From contig NZ_KI911783.1 in the NCBI RefSeq assembly GCF_000515415.1, forward strand, positions 3,028,392-3,092,391: a stretch of DNA of 64,000 nucleotides. Reading direction: 5' to 3'. The notes beneath the pieces are model-generated. The model made no database searches. It was not told the origin of the DNA and saw nothing but the letters and a program-made list of their open reading frames with translations. This DNA comes from Bradyrhizobium sp. WSM1417. Lineage in GTDB: Bacteria; Pseudomonadota; Alphaproteobacteria; Rhizobiales; Xanthobacteraceae. The position numbers and the translations under genes were made by a program. Positions 8,257-16,868 of the stretch are shown here, piece after piece; within the stretch, counting starts at the first letter, position 1, and every line of letters begins with the position of its first letter.

Positions 8257-8463
8257 ATGACCAACAGCAATTTCTGGGTGATCGGCGGCGAGTTCGGTTC
8301 GATGAACTTCCACAAGCTGGTGGAAGGCTCGGCCCAGGTGCAGGGTCCGTTCAAGACCCGCAAGGAGGCCGAGGACGCCTGGCGCTCGGTCTCGGAAGAG
8401 AACCGCCACAAGGCCGGCGTCCGCTTCTCGATCGTGGAAGAGCCGTCGCGGGTCTCGGCCTGA
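8257..8463 (+). CDS. DUF4170 small protein
   Basis: 68 residues. The pattern FWVIGGEF, GPFKTRKEAEDAWR, HKAGVRFSIVEE is that of the DUF4170 family, a short cytosolic protein of unknown function found in alphaproteobacteria. It begins 30 bp after aceA with ribosome site ACAGGAGACTGACA-ATG, so it is probably cotranscribed. A hairpin terminator follows. No residues suggest catalysis. Confidence 0.8.
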   Translation: MTNSNFWVIGGEFGSMNFHKLVEGSAQVQGPFKTRKEAEDAWRSVSEENRHKAGVRFSIVEEPSRVSA

Positions 8464-8515
8464 CAATCTGAACTAACATGCCAATCTGAATAAGAAGACG
8501 TCCAAGGACGGAGGG

Positions 8516-8553
8516 TCCCATCCGGCGCAAGCCGGGTGGGATCGTCTGTTTTT
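8516..8553 (+). terminator. Rho-independent terminator after aceA-DUF4170
   Basis: Stem TCCCATCCGGC (8516-8526) with GCCGGGTGGGA (8531-8541), one G-T pair, loop GCAA, then TCGTCTG and TTTTT (8549-8553). Confidence 0.72.
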
Positions 8554-8662
8554 GGCACAGGTGAAAGGCCTGTGGGCACCGTAAGTAACTGGAATTGTAG
8601 GGCCTTTGCGGACACTTTGGTTGCTGATAGGTTAATCCGGCCAAGTGAGGACGAGGCCGCCA

Positions 8663-9217
8663 ATGTCAGAGCCCGAGACCAGCGGGATCCATCCCAGCCA
8701 GCCGCGCCCGGTCCGGCTGCGCGATGCGCTGTTGCGGGCGCGGATCGAGGCCGCCGACCGGACCGGCGTCGTCGTCGATTTGCGCGATGCCGAGGTGGCG
8801 CGGCTCGAGATCCTCAACGATTCGCTCGATCCCCTGTTCGCGCAGGTGCCGGACCAGATCGACCTGTTCGATCGCGGCATCAGCCAGGGCGATACGCCCA
8901 GGCTCTGGATCGACGTCGTCGCGCACATCTTGATGGGGCGCGACAAGCGGATGTACCGCTTCGTGCAGGACACCCGCTTCGGCCGCATCGTGCTCGCCGA
9001 ATCGCACGACACCGCTGTCATCGTCGAAGCCGTGACCGATTACGTCGCGCGCCGCATGATCGAGCGCGAGCATGCGATGGTGGTCCCGCCCGAGCCGAAT
9101 CCCGAGGTCGCGCCGCCGCGGCGCCGCTCGCGCCTCTGGCCGTTCGTGTTCGGATTTGTGCTCGGCGCCGCCGCACTGTTCGGGGTTGCCGTGCTCGCGG
9201 CCCTGCGGAGCTGGTGA
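8663..9217 (+). CDS. Conserved protein with C-terminal membrane anchor
   Basis: About 184 residues. The N-terminal three quarters are soluble (RLRDALLRARIEAAD...), with a region LWIDVVAHILMGRDKRMYRF and then RMIEREHAM. A basic Pro/Arg stretch (PPRRRSRLW) precedes one C-terminal transmembrane segment (about residues 160-180) and the chain ends RSW, so it would be tail-anchored with the bulk in the cytosol. I do not recognise a named family. Start at 8663 (MSEPE) rather than the in-frame 8645. Gene stands alone, followed by a palindromic repeat. Confidence 0.7.
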   Translation: MSEPETSGIHPSQPRPVRLRDALLRARIEAADRTGVVVDLRDAEVARLEILNDSLDPLFAQVPDQIDLFDRGISQGDTPRLWIDVVAHILMGRDKRMYRFVQDTRFGRIVLAESHDTAVIVEAVTDYVARRMIEREHAMVVPPEPNPEVAPPRRRSRLWPFVFGFVLGAAALFGVAVLAALRSW

Positions 9218-9221
9218 GGCG

Positions 9222-9340
9222 TCGTCATTGCGAGGAGCCCGCGACAAAATTGCGAAGCAATTTTGCGCTGGCGACGAAGCAATCCAGGCTGCCTCCGCGG
9301 AGGGACTCTGGATTGCTTCGCTGCGCTCGCAATGACGGCG
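9222..9340. repeat. Dispersed palindromic repeat ('CGTCATTGCGAG' family)
   Basis: GTCATTGCGAG near 9225 pairs with CTCGCAATGAC near 9328-9338, with inner stems AAAATTGC/GCAATTTT (about 9245-9267) and CAATCCAG/CTGGATTG (about 9281-9317). This is a different repeat family from those at 1473 and 4789. It fills the gap between two convergent genes. Confidence 0.78.
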
Positions 9341-9345
9341 TGGGA

Positions 9346-10227
9346 CTAGATCAATCTGACATGCTTGATCTGCCCGATCTGAAGTCCTGCCCCCAGGCTC
9401 CGCACCGTCTGCTCGCAACGCCAGCCGGTGTTGTCCTTGTAGATCGTGAACAGATTGTAGGCGGCAGCCGGCGTGTGCCCGTGCGCGAGCGCGGAGGCCG
9501 ACGGCACGCCGATCGAGGGAATGTTGCCGTTGGGGCCTTCGAACCACATCGTCGAATGAATGTGGTCGTGTCCGTGCAGAATCAGCTCGACGCCGTGGCG
9601 TTTCAAAACCGTCAGCAGCCCGGCCGAGTCGGTCATCCGCTTGTGGCGCGCGCCGGACTTCAGCGGATGATGCACCAGCAGCACGCGAAAGACGTCCTCG
9701 GCTGCAAGCCGCTCGAGCACCTGTTCGAGCGACACCAGCTGATCGCGTCCGAGCGTGCCTGTCGCCATCAACGGCAAGGTCGGCAGCGCCGTGGACAGGC
9801 TGATCAGCGCGAGCGGCCCGCGCCGGCGCAGGCTCGGAAAGCCGATGCGGCCGTCGTCACCCGCAAGATAGGGCGCGAAGGTTTCGCCGAAGCGATGAAA
9901 GGTGTCGCGGACATAGGCGTCGTGATTGCCGGGAATCGTGGTGACGCGGTCGGGCGGGCCGACGCCGTCGAGCCAGGCGCGCGCCGGCGCGAACTCCGCC
10001 TCCAGCGCCAGATTGACGAGATCGCCGGTGACCGCGATGTGGTCGGGAGCTTGCGCCTTCACGTCGGCGACGAGTGCGTCGAGCACCTCGCGGCGCTGGT
10101 ACTTGTGACGGTTGCGCGTCCAGTTGACATAGCCAAGCGCGCGCTTGCCGGCGAGCTCGATCAGCCGCGGCTTCGGCAGCGGCGGCAGATGCGGGTCGGA
10201 CAGATGGGCGAGCGTGAAGGGGGCCAT
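9346..10227 (-). CDS. Calcineurin-like metallophosphoesterase (cyclic-nucleotide phosphodiesterase type)
   Basis: 293 residues with the dinuclear-metal phosphoesterase motifs in order: LSDPHLPP, VTGDLVN, PGNHDAY, LLVHHPL, HGHDHIH. The arrangement with a short N-terminal strand and no signal peptide resembles class III cyclic nucleotide phosphodiesterases (CpdA-like), but the substrate could also be another phosphodiester. Cytosolic. Divergent from a Nudix hydrolase, 78 bp away. Confidence 0.85.
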   Translation of the reverse strand: MAPFTLAHLSDPHLPPLPKPRLIELAGKRALGYVNWTRNRHKYQRREVLDALVADVKAQAPDHIAVTGDLVNLALEAEFAPARAWLDGVGPPDRVTTIPGNHDAYVRDTFHRFGETFAPYLAGDDGRIGFPSLRRRGPLALISLSTALPTLPLMATGTLGRDQLVSLEQVLERLAAEDVFRVLLVHHPLKSGARHKRMTDSAGLLTVLKRHGVELILHGHDHIHSTMWFEGPNGNIPSIGVPSASALAHGHTPAAAYNLFTIYKDNTGWRCEQTVRSLGAGLQIGQIKHVRLI

Positions 10228-10305
10228 GGGGCGATTGCCTCGCTATTCGCCCGCTGTAATGGCAAGGTCACAGGCCAGGTGCAAGCGGGGCATCAAGGGA
10301 GCCCG

Positions 10306-10797
10306 ATGGGAGAACGTCTGAACAGCGTCCGACGGAGATTCGAGCCGCTGCTGCGGCGAATCTTCCACGCCTATTTCCTGCTGGTCCGCGGCATGACGCT
10401 CGGCGTCCGCGCCGTGGTGCTGGATGCCGACACCAGGGTGTTCCTGGTCAGGCACAGCTACGTCACGGGCTGGTATCTGCCCGGCGGCGGCGTCGATCTC
10501 GGCGAGACCATGGAGCAGGCGCTGCGGCGCGAACTCAAGGAGGAGGGGGATATCGATCTCACCGGCGAGGCCGTGCTGCACGGCATCTTCCTCAACAGTC
10601 ACGTCTCCCGCCGCGACCATGTCGCGGTCTACGTCGTCAGGCAGTTCAAGCAGGATCGCCTGCCCGCGCCCAACCGCGAGATCGCCGAGTGCGGATTCTT
10701 CGCGGTCACCGCGCTGCCCGAGGGGACCACGCCCGGCACGCGGTTGCGGATCGCGGAAGTCCTGCACGACGGGCCGCGGATTGCGACGTGGCGATGA
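10306..10797 (+). CDS. Nudix hydrolase
   Basis: 163 residues. Nudix box GX5EX7REXXEEXG is seen from GGVDLGETMEQALRRELKEEG, which binds Mg and hydrolyses a nucleoside diphosphate linked to another group. The preceding VRAVVLDADTRVFLVRHSYV and WYLPGGG fit the fold. The N-terminus is a basic, amphipathic stretch (RRRFEPLLRRIFHAYFLLVRG). Start at 10306 has the upstream site AAGGGAGCCCG. The longer in-frame reading from 8536 runs across several other genes and is not real. Substrate unknown. The stop is 10 bp from the convergent DUF2304 gene. Confidence 0.85.
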   Translation: MGERLNSVRRRFEPLLRRIFHAYFLLVRGMTLGVRAVVLDADTRVFLVRHSYVTGWYLPGGGVDLGETMEQALRRELKEEGDIDLTGEAVLHGIFLNSHVSRRDHVAVYVVRQFKQDRLPAPNREIAECGFFAVTALPEGTTPGTRLRIAEVLHDGPRIATWR

Positions 10798-10807
10798 CCG
10801 GAATGGC

Positions 10808-11188
10808 TCAACCGACGGACCGGCTGCTGCGCTCCTTTGCCTGCAGCTCCAACGCCAGCAGGCTCTGCTCCTGGATCAACGCGCAGTTCTGCCGCTCAAG
10901 CCTGTGCAGCCGTGCCGTCATGTTGTGCATGAAAGCGAAGACCACCACGAACAGGACGCCGAACATCACGACGAAGGGAAACACGACGCCGGTCAAATGG
11001 CTGATGAGATAAGCGAGCCTTGGAAATAACGCAAAGCCCGCGGGGAGGATCGCCACCGTGGACAGCAGCAGGAAATCATAGAGATCGAACTTGCCTTGCA
11101 GCGTCTTGCGCAGCAGCACGAGCATGTAGATCAATGCAAAGGCGGAGATGACGACGACGGTCTCTACGCTCGGAAGGATGGTTGTCAC
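10808..11188 (-). CDS. DUF2304-like small membrane protein
   Basis: 126 residues with three hydrophobic segments (about 9-26, 38-56, 66-88) and a C-terminal predicted coiled coil (RLERQNCALIQEQSLLALELQAKE). This is the DUF2304 architecture, a family that sits beside GT2 glycosyltransferases that work on polyprenyl phosphate. The GT2 gene lies 63 bp upstream on the same strand. Role probably accessory to it; not known in detail. Confidence 0.75.
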   Translation of the reverse strand: MTTILPSVETVVVISAFALIYMLVLLRKTLQGKFDLYDFLLLSTVAILPAGFALFPRLAYLISHLTGVVFPFVVMFGVLFVVVFAFMHNMTARLHRLERQNCALIQEQSLLALELQAKERSSRSVG

Positions 11189-11251
11189 TGGCGCCCCCTC
11201 AAGATGTTCAACGCGTGATGAAGTCGCAGATAGGCACGGAGGAGCGCAGTG

Positions 11252-12016
11252 TCATGGCGACCTCACCAGACGCGCGAGCAGGATGTAGCCGAGGACGCGG
11301 ATCATGTAGCTCGCCGACTTTAGTCCGTCGATCGAGCTGACCCCGGTCTCCCGCGCCCGCATCTCGACCGGGACCTCGCTGACCGTCAGGCCAGCGCGCA
11401 TCGCCCAGGCCAACGAGATCGGCTCGGGAAAATCCGCAGGATACGCCTTGGCGAAGAAGGTGATGGCGGAGCGGTCGAGCAGCCGCATGCCGCTGGTCGG
11501 ATCGGTGATGCGGCCGCCCGTGAAGAGACTGTTGAGTGCAAACCCGATCAGCCTGATGCCGGCGCGGCGCATGCGTGTTGAGCAGAAGCCGGCATTGTCG
11601 ATGAAGCGGCTTCCGATGGTGATGTTGGCCGGGTCCTTGCGGTAGGCGTTCAGCAGCGTCTCGATAGCCTGCGGATCGTGCTGCCCGTCGCCGTCGATCT
11701 GGATGCAGAAATCGAAATCCTGTCGCGCCGCGTATTTGATGCCGGTCTGGACGGCGCCGCCGATGCCGAGGTTCTGCGCGAGGCGGGCGACGGGCGAACG
11801 GCCGCTTGCCACCGCGGATGTCGCATCAGACGAGCCATCGTCGATCACCAAAGTGTGGTAGCCGCGGCCGGTCGCCGCGATCTCGCTCAGGAGACCGCCG
11901 ATCGAGGCCTCTTCGTTGAAGCAGGGAATGATGAGCAGAATTCGCGACGCGCGGTGTTGCGGCGCGGCGCCGCCGGTATGGCGCGTGTCGGTTGAACCCA
12001 AGCCCATGTCGGTCAC
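11252..12016 (-). CDS. GT2 family glycosyltransferase, polyprenyl-phosphate type
   Basis: 254 residues, GT-A fold, cytosolic face of the membrane. Motifs: LIIPCFNEEASIGGLL, VIDDGSSDAT, NLGIGGAVQTGI, and the metal-binding IQIDGDGQHDP. The pattern matches dolichyl/undecaprenyl-phosphate sugar transferases (DPM1/ArnC/GtrB-like), but it lacks the C-terminal double transmembrane domain of GtrB. It is upstream of a DUF2304 gene and divergent from a polytopic membrane protein, so the three could make one glycan-transfer unit. Sugar and acceptor unknown. Confidence 0.85.
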   Translation of the reverse strand: MTDMGLGSTDTRHTGGAAPQHRASRILLIIPCFNEEASIGGLLSEIAATGRGYHTLVIDDGSSDATSAVASGRSPVARLAQNLGIGGAVQTGIKYAARQDFDFCIQIDGDGQHDPQAIETLLNAYRKDPANITIGSRFIDNAGFCSTRMRRAGIRLIGFALNSLFTGGRITDPTSGMRLLDRSAITFFAKAYPADFPEPISLAWAMRAGLTVSEVPVEMRARETGVSSIDGLKSASYMIRVLGYILLARLVRSP

Positions 12017-12119
12017 GTCTGCTTCACCTCCAGAATCCCCACCCTGCTATACTTGCCGGTGCTTTTCCTGTACAGGCGAGGGCCATTTTAAGCTGCGCGG
12101 GACCGCCCGGTGAACGCCG

Positions 12120-13292
12120 ATGAGAGCTGTTAAAGTCTTTTTTTCAATTGTGTTTCTGGCAATTCTGGCCAGCAACGTCCGGCTGATCTCGCGGTGGAGC
12201 GAGAGCCGCGGTGTCTATGACGACATCTGCTATCTCAGGCAGGCGCATCTGTTCCAGCGCTTCGGCTGGCAGGGGCTCGACACCAGCCTTGCCCGTGAGA
12301 CCGACGGCTATCTCGCCGCCAGGCTGCGCAGCATCGATTATCCGGACTGGAACGATCGGACGCGGGCGCCCTGCCATACCCAAACTGCGGACGGCAGCAA
12401 GCAGGTGATGACGCCCCCGCCGGGCACGGGCTTCGTGTTGGCGCTGTTCCCCGAAGGGTTCCAGGTCGTTCCGCTCTATGTGGCGGCCAATGTGATCATT
12501 GCAGGCTTTGCACTGTACGGGCTCTGGCTAGCGCGTGAGAAGGTCGCCTTGACGCTCGCCGCGTTGTTCGGCGCGCTCTCGATCTACTTCATGATCAACC
12601 CGACCAAAGCGAGCTATTCGATGGCGCCGACCATGGTTGTCTGCGCGCTGGCGGGGCTGCTCACCGCAAGACTGTTCGTCCATGAAGGTCGGCAACGCCT
12701 GCTGATGGTCGCGGCTGTCGGCGTTCTGCTCGGTCTGTCCGCAAGCTTTCGGATCGCGAACGTGGTTCTGTCGGCCGGCTACTTCCTGTTCTTCGGCCTG
12801 TCCTTCCTGATCTGGCGCACGCGCGAGACCTTCGCGGCCGGCCTTACGCTGGGCCTCGCGTTTCTCGTCGGCCTGTTGCCGGTGTTCGCGGCGAACCTGG
12901 TCAACTCTGGCAATCCACTGGTCTCGGCCTATGGCGGCCAGGATACCGCTGCGCCAAGTCTGGATCCTGCCGTCCTGCGCGCCTATCTCCGCGACACCCA
13001 GTTCCCGTTGGTCGTGATCGCCTGCTTCGTGACCGCGCTGCTGTGGCGCTTCGCGAATCATTCCGGCGTCAGGAAAGTCGCGCTGCTGGTCGCCGGCAAT
13101 CTCGCGCTGAACCTCGCGTTCTTTGCCACGCACCCGGTCTTCACGCAGTATTACATCATCCCGATCTTGATGCTGTCGCTCTGGACACTGCTGTTTGTGG
13201 CCGTCCTCACCCGCAACCCGGCACGCGGTTTCATCGCCCATGAGGCGGATGGACCGCGGGCGTCCGAGATGTTATCCCGCCCGGTAACATGA
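12120..13292 (+). CDS. Polytopic membrane protein, GT-C-like
   Basis: 390 residues with about nine hydrophobic segments. After the first (about 8-24) comes an extracytoplasmic loop of about 80 residues carrying YDDICYLRQAHLF, with an acidic pair in the first loop as in GT-C glycosyltransferases that use polyprenyl-phosphate sugars. Divergent from the GT2 gene, 103 bp apart. A GT-C role is inference; no family-specific motif beyond the loop was recognised. Its stop overlaps the next start (ATGA), so the two are translationally coupled. Confidence 0.6.
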   Translation: MRAVKVFFSIVFLAILASNVRLISRWSESRGVYDDICYLRQAHLFQRFGWQGLDTSLARETDGYLAARLRSIDYPDWNDRTRAPCHTQTADGSKQVMTPPPGTGFVLALFPEGFQVVPLYVAANVIIAGFALYGLWLAREKVALTLAALFGALSIYFMINPTKASYSMAPTMVVCALAGLLTARLFVHEGRQRLLMVAAVGVLLGLSASFRIANVVLSAGYFLFFGLSFLIWRTRETFAAGLTLGLAFLVGLLPVFAANLVNSGNPLVSAYGGQDTAAPSLDPAVLRAYLRDTQFPLVVIACFVTALLWRFANHSGVRKVALLVAGNLALNLAFFATHPVFTQYYIIPILMLSLWTLLFVAVLTRNPARGFIAHEADGPRASEMLSRPVT

Positions 13293-13804
13293 CCGATCTC
13301 TCGCTTTCCATTCTTCCCGAAGCTGCTGGCGATGCCCAGGCGATCGAACGGCTGCACGAGCGCACCTTCGGGCCCGGCCGCTTCGTGCTCAGCGCCTATC
13401 GTATCCGCGAGCATGTCGGCCATTTGCTCGATCTGTCCTTCACCGCCCGCATCGGCACGCTGCTGGTCGGCTCGGTCAGGCAATTGCCGGTGCTGGTCGG
13501 CGAGACGCCGGCGCTGCTGCTCGGACCGCTCACGGTCGAGCCGCCGTTCCGCGATCGCGGCATAGGCCGTTTGTTGATGGAGCGCGCGCTGAAGGATGCC
13601 AAGGCAAAGGGCCATGCCATCGTGCTGCTGGTCGGGGACGAGCCCTATTACAGCCGCGTCGGCTTTAAGCAGGTCACCAAGGGCCGCGTCACCATGCCCG
13701 GCCCGGTCGACGCCGCGCGCATTCTGGTTTTCGAACTCGTCGATGGCGCCTTTGGGGACGTGTCGGGACCGGTCGGCCCGGACTGGAGCAAGGCGCGGGG
13801 ATAG
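13289..13804 (+). CDS. GNAT family N-acetyltransferase, YhbS-like
   Basis: 171 residues. GNAT acetyl-CoA site seen as LTVEPPFRDRGIGRLLMERAL (R/Q-x-x-G-x-G/A), followed by GHAIVLLVGDEPYYSRVGF, typical of the YhbS group. Transfers acetyl from acetyl-CoA to an amine; substrate unknown. Start overlaps the stop of the upstream membrane protein. Confidence 0.85.
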   Translation: MTDLSLSILPEAAGDAQAIERLHERTFGPGRFVLSAYRIREHVGHLLDLSFTARIGTLLVGSVRQLPVLVGETPALLLGPLTVEPPFRDRGIGRLLMERALKDAKAKGHAIVLLVGDEPYYSRVGFKQVTKGRVTMPGPVDAARILVFELVDGAFGDVSGPVGPDWSKARG

Positions 13805-13849
13805 GTCGCTCCATCCGGGGCTACGACACTCTCATACGGAGCATCGACA

Positions 13850-14332
13850 ATGCAGGTGCGTCCCGCCGATATCAGCGAGATCGATCATCTCGCGCGCGTG
13901 TGGCACGATGCCTGGCATGGGTCGCATGCGCATCTCGCGCCGCCCGAACTGGTCCGCCTCCGCACGCTCCCGAACTTTCGCGATCGGCTCGCGGTCCTGC
14001 TTCACGACATCCGCGTCGTCGGCCCTGCTGGCGCGCCACTCGGCTTCTGCGCCCTCAAGGGCGACGAGTTATACCAGCTCTTTGTGTCGCCCGAAGCGCA
14101 CGGTTCGGGCGTGGCTGCAGCGCTGATCACTGACGCGGAAGCGCGCCTCGCCGCGCGCGGCGTGGAGCTGGCGTGGCTGGCCTGCGCCGTCGGCAACATG
14201 CGCGCCGCTCGGTTCTATGAGAAGAGCGGCTGGCGTAGCGCCGGCACGTTCGTCATGATGTCGGAGACCTCGAACGGCCCATTCCCCGTCGAACAATGGC
14301 GCTTCGAGAAGCAGCTCGCGCGCGCGACGTGA
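13850..14332 (+). CDS. GNAT family N-acetyltransferase
   Basis: 160 residues. N-terminal RPADISEIDHLARVWHDAWHG, central LYQLFVSPEAHGSGVAAALITDAEARL (acetyl-CoA loop HGSGVA) and C-terminal NMRAARFYEKSGWR mark a GNAT enzyme. Follows another GNAT gene by 45 bp with a ribosome site; the two are not close copies of each other. Substrate unknown. Confidence 0.88.
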   Translation: MQVRPADISEIDHLARVWHDAWHGSHAHLAPPELVRLRTLPNFRDRLAVLLHDIRVVGPAGAPLGFCALKGDELYQLFVSPEAHGSGVAAALITDAEARLAARGVELAWLACAVGNMRAARFYEKSGWRSAGTFVMMSETSNGPFPVEQWRFEKQLARAT

Positions 14333-14337
14333 GTATC

Positions 14338-14357
14338 TCGGGGCCTGCGGGCCCCGA
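14338..14357. terminator. Hairpin between convergent genes
   Basis: TCGGGGCC (14338-14345) pairs with GGCCCCGA (14350-14357) over a 4-nt loop. No long T-run on either side, so termination is likely but not certain. Confidence 0.5.
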
Positions 14358-14368
14358 TTGCCTCCAGA

Positions 14369-16726
14369 TCAGAACTTGAAGTTGGCAAAGGCCCTGACGC
14401 CGATGCCGGGCATCAGCACCTCGTCCTTTGTATAGGACACCGAGTTGCGGATGTTTTCGTTGAGGAGATTGTTGCCGACGACGCCGGCGATCATCTCGCG
14501 CGCACCGAACCAGTTGCGGTCGAGCCTGGTCTTGTAGCTGACCTCGGCCTTCAGCAAATTGTAGCCCGCCGTTCGGGTCTCCGCGATCACGGCGATGTTG
14601 TTCTGCGCGAAGGCGTGCAACAGATTGACGCGCATCAGCCAGTTGTCGTCGCGCCAGAACACGCCGCCGCCCAGTCTCACCGGCGGAATCCGCGGCACGT
14701 TGGTGCCGTCGGTGAAGGTGGCACGGACCACATCGAACTGGTTCTCGATGCCCCAGATGCCGCCCTGGAACGCACCGACGTCGAGCTGCGACTGGAATTC
14801 GCCGCCGCGGAAGTTCGCGTCCCGCTGCGAATAGACCGCCTGGTTCACCTCGGCGCCGGGCGTGCCGCACGAGGCAAAATCTTCGTCGCACATCACGCCG
14901 GTGAGACGGCGATAGATGAAGTTGTTGAAGTGCGTGTAGTAGACGGTCGCCTCGAACCGGAACGGTCCCGTCGCCTTGCGCAGGCCGACCTCGACGGATT
15001 TTGCGGTCTCGAGGCCGAGGTTGGGATTGCCGATGTCGAAGGTCGCGGTCGCATCATGCGCGCCGCGCGAGAACAGCTCCGCCGCCTTCGGCGCGCGCTC
15101 GACATATTGCGCGGTGATGCTGCCGACCAGGCCGCCCGGCAGGTCCTGCAACAGGCCGACGCTGCCGCTCTTCGGCGTGAACGCCGGATTGCGGCCGATA
15201 CCCGCCTGCGGCGTGCCGTCGGGCAGGAAGTCCGCGGGAAAATCCGGCGTCGTGCCGTGCAGCTCGACATGCTCGATCCGGCCGGCGATCTGCGCCCGCG
15301 TCGCGTCCGTGAACTTGAACTCGTTGAAGGCATAACCGGCGACGCGCGTGCTGTTGTTGGGGTCCCACAGGCCGTTGAACAGCGTGCCCGGATTGTCCGG
15401 GCTCGGCGCGCTCAATTCCTGATGGCCGACCTGGAAGCCCAACGCGGTCGTCACCTCGGCGAAGCGCGCGTTGAAGGGCATCAGCTGCACCTCGGTGCGG
15501 ATCTCCTGCTCCTTGTTGGTGAAAGTCTGCCGCACGCCGTCGGTGTTGGGATCGGCGGGATCGGCCAGCCCGATCTCGTTGTGGCGATAGTCGGTCGCAC
15601 CGGCCCAGAAGCGAACGACGTCGATCGCCGTAGCGTCGGGATGGTACTCGCCCTTGACGTTGATCTTGGTCTGATGGCCGTCGATCCGGGTGTTGTGGTC
15701 GGCGCCGTCGATGCCGGGGATGTGGTAGAGCGAGTCGTTCTGCGTGATCGCCGCGCCGATATAGCCGCCCTGGAAGAAGTACGAGCCGCCGATCGAGGCG
15801 CCGTCCGAGCGTGTCGCCGAATTGGGCTGGCGTCCGTTGGCGACGGTCCGCGTCTGGTCATTCAGATACGGGTAGCTCGGGATGCTGTAGTCGGTGGTGT
15901 TGCGGCCGTAGACGTCGGCATGGAACGCAAAATTGCCGCCCCCGGTGTCGAGCAGCACGCCGCTCTCGACACCGCGGTCGACCGAGCTGAACGCGCTGCG
16001 CGTCTCGGCGGTGACGCAAGGCGATGTCGCGGCGCTCGCGAGCGGCGCCTTGGTGGGCATGCCGTAGGTCTGGAACGACGGAGCGCAGTTCGGCAGCGCG
16101 TCGGGAATCCGATTGTTGGTGGCGCTGACGACGCCGCCGATCGAGGTCGAGCCGTAGCGCAGCGCGGCGGGCCCGCGCACCACCTCGACCTGGTTGGTCG
16201 CGAGCGGATCGATCGGGACGAAATGATCCTCGCCGAGATCGGAGGCGCCGCCGGCATTGGTGCCGTTCTCGACGATGCCGACGCGGTTGACGTCGAGCCC
16301 CCGGATAATTGGCCGGCTGGAAGCGCCTGGCGCGAAGCTCGAGCCGGTGATGCCGGGTTTCGAGAACAGGAGATCGCCGAGCTGGCCGCCGCCCTCGCGG
16401 CGAATCTCTTCGTTCGGCACCACCGTGACGGTCGCGAACTGGTTGGTCACGATGGGCAGCACGCCCTGCTGAGGTGCGGCCGGCGCCGCGGCTGCCGGCG
16501 TGGCGTCCGCCGCGCGTTCGTGGCTGCGTGCCCGCGCGGTTCGCGTGGGTCGGCCCGGGTTGCGGGTCGGCAACACCGCCCTGCGCACGATGGGACTCGG
16601 GGCCGTCACGGTGACGGCGGGGATCTCGGTCGATGACTTATCCTCGGCCAACGCCGAGGTGGCGGCGCCGAGCAGGAGCAGGCTTGCTCCACCAAGACGC
16701 TGCGCGCGCCGCAATTTGAATGACAT
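14369..16726 (-). CDS. TonB-dependent outer membrane receptor, probably zinc-related
   Basis: 785 residues. Signal peptide about 1-27 (ending ALAED), then a TonB-box-like IPAVTVTAP. A Pro/Arg/Ala-rich linker precedes the plug domain with GGGQLGDLLFSKPGITGSSFAPG and PIIRGLDVNRVGIVENGT, VEVVRGPAALRYGS. The rest is the 22-strand barrel with C-terminal GVRAFANFKF ending in Phe. Plug wording is of the ZnuD/zinc-heme receptor type. The upstream DUF2946 gene carries a Zur-type palindrome in front of it, so zinc uptake is the best guess. Receptors of this class can also carry other metal chelates. Confidence 0.88.
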   Translation of the reverse strand: MSFKLRRAQRLGGASLLLLGAATSALAEDKSSTEIPAVTVTAPSPIVRRAVLPTRNPGRPTRTARARSHERAADATPAAAAPAAPQQGVLPIVTNQFATVTVVPNEEIRREGGGQLGDLLFSKPGITGSSFAPGASSRPIIRGLDVNRVGIVENGTNAGGASDLGEDHFVPIDPLATNQVEVVRGPAALRYGSTSIGGVVSATNNRIPDALPNCAPSFQTYGMPTKAPLASAATSPCVTAETRSAFSSVDRGVESGVLLDTGGGNFAFHADVYGRNTTDYSIPSYPYLNDQTRTVANGRQPNSATRSDGASIGGSYFFQGGYIGAAITQNDSLYHIPGIDGADHNTRIDGHQTKINVKGEYHPDATAIDVVRFWAGATDYRHNEIGLADPADPNTDGVRQTFTNKEQEIRTEVQLMPFNARFAEVTTALGFQVGHQELSAPSPDNPGTLFNGLWDPNNSTRVAGYAFNEFKFTDATRAQIAGRIEHVELHGTTPDFPADFLPDGTPQAGIGRNPAFTPKSGSVGLLQDLPGGLVGSITAQYVERAPKAAELFSRGAHDATATFDIGNPNLGLETAKSVEVGLRKATGPFRFEATVYYTHFNNFIYRRLTGVMCDEDFASCGTPGAEVNQAVYSQRDANFRGGEFQSQLDVGAFQGGIWGIENQFDVVRATFTDGTNVPRIPPVRLGGGVFWRDDNWLMRVNLLHAFAQNNIAVIAETRTAGYNLLKAEVSYKTRLDRNWFGAREMIAGVVGNNLLNENIRNSVSYTKDEVLMPGIGVRAFANFKF

Positions 16727-16868
16727 GGTCCTGATTCCAGTCAGGCGCCGTCCGCAAGTTCGTTTGCTGATCGGAGGTGGCCTGCCGTCGCTGCGCGACG
16801 GAATTCGACTTCAACTGCTCCCGGGCACGCGCCTGAAAGCGGCGAGCCCGGGCGTGATCAAGCTGGAG

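Noticed and set aside
8536..10305. Long plus-strand open frame running into the Nudix gene
   Set aside because: It crosses the 8663 gene in another frame, a repeat and the antisense of the phosphoesterase; only the part from 10306 has family motifs and a ribosome site.
14615..16636. 673-codon plus-strand frame opposite the TonB receptor
   Set aside because: Arg/Ala/Gly-rich shadow with no motif; the opposite strand is a full TonB receptor.
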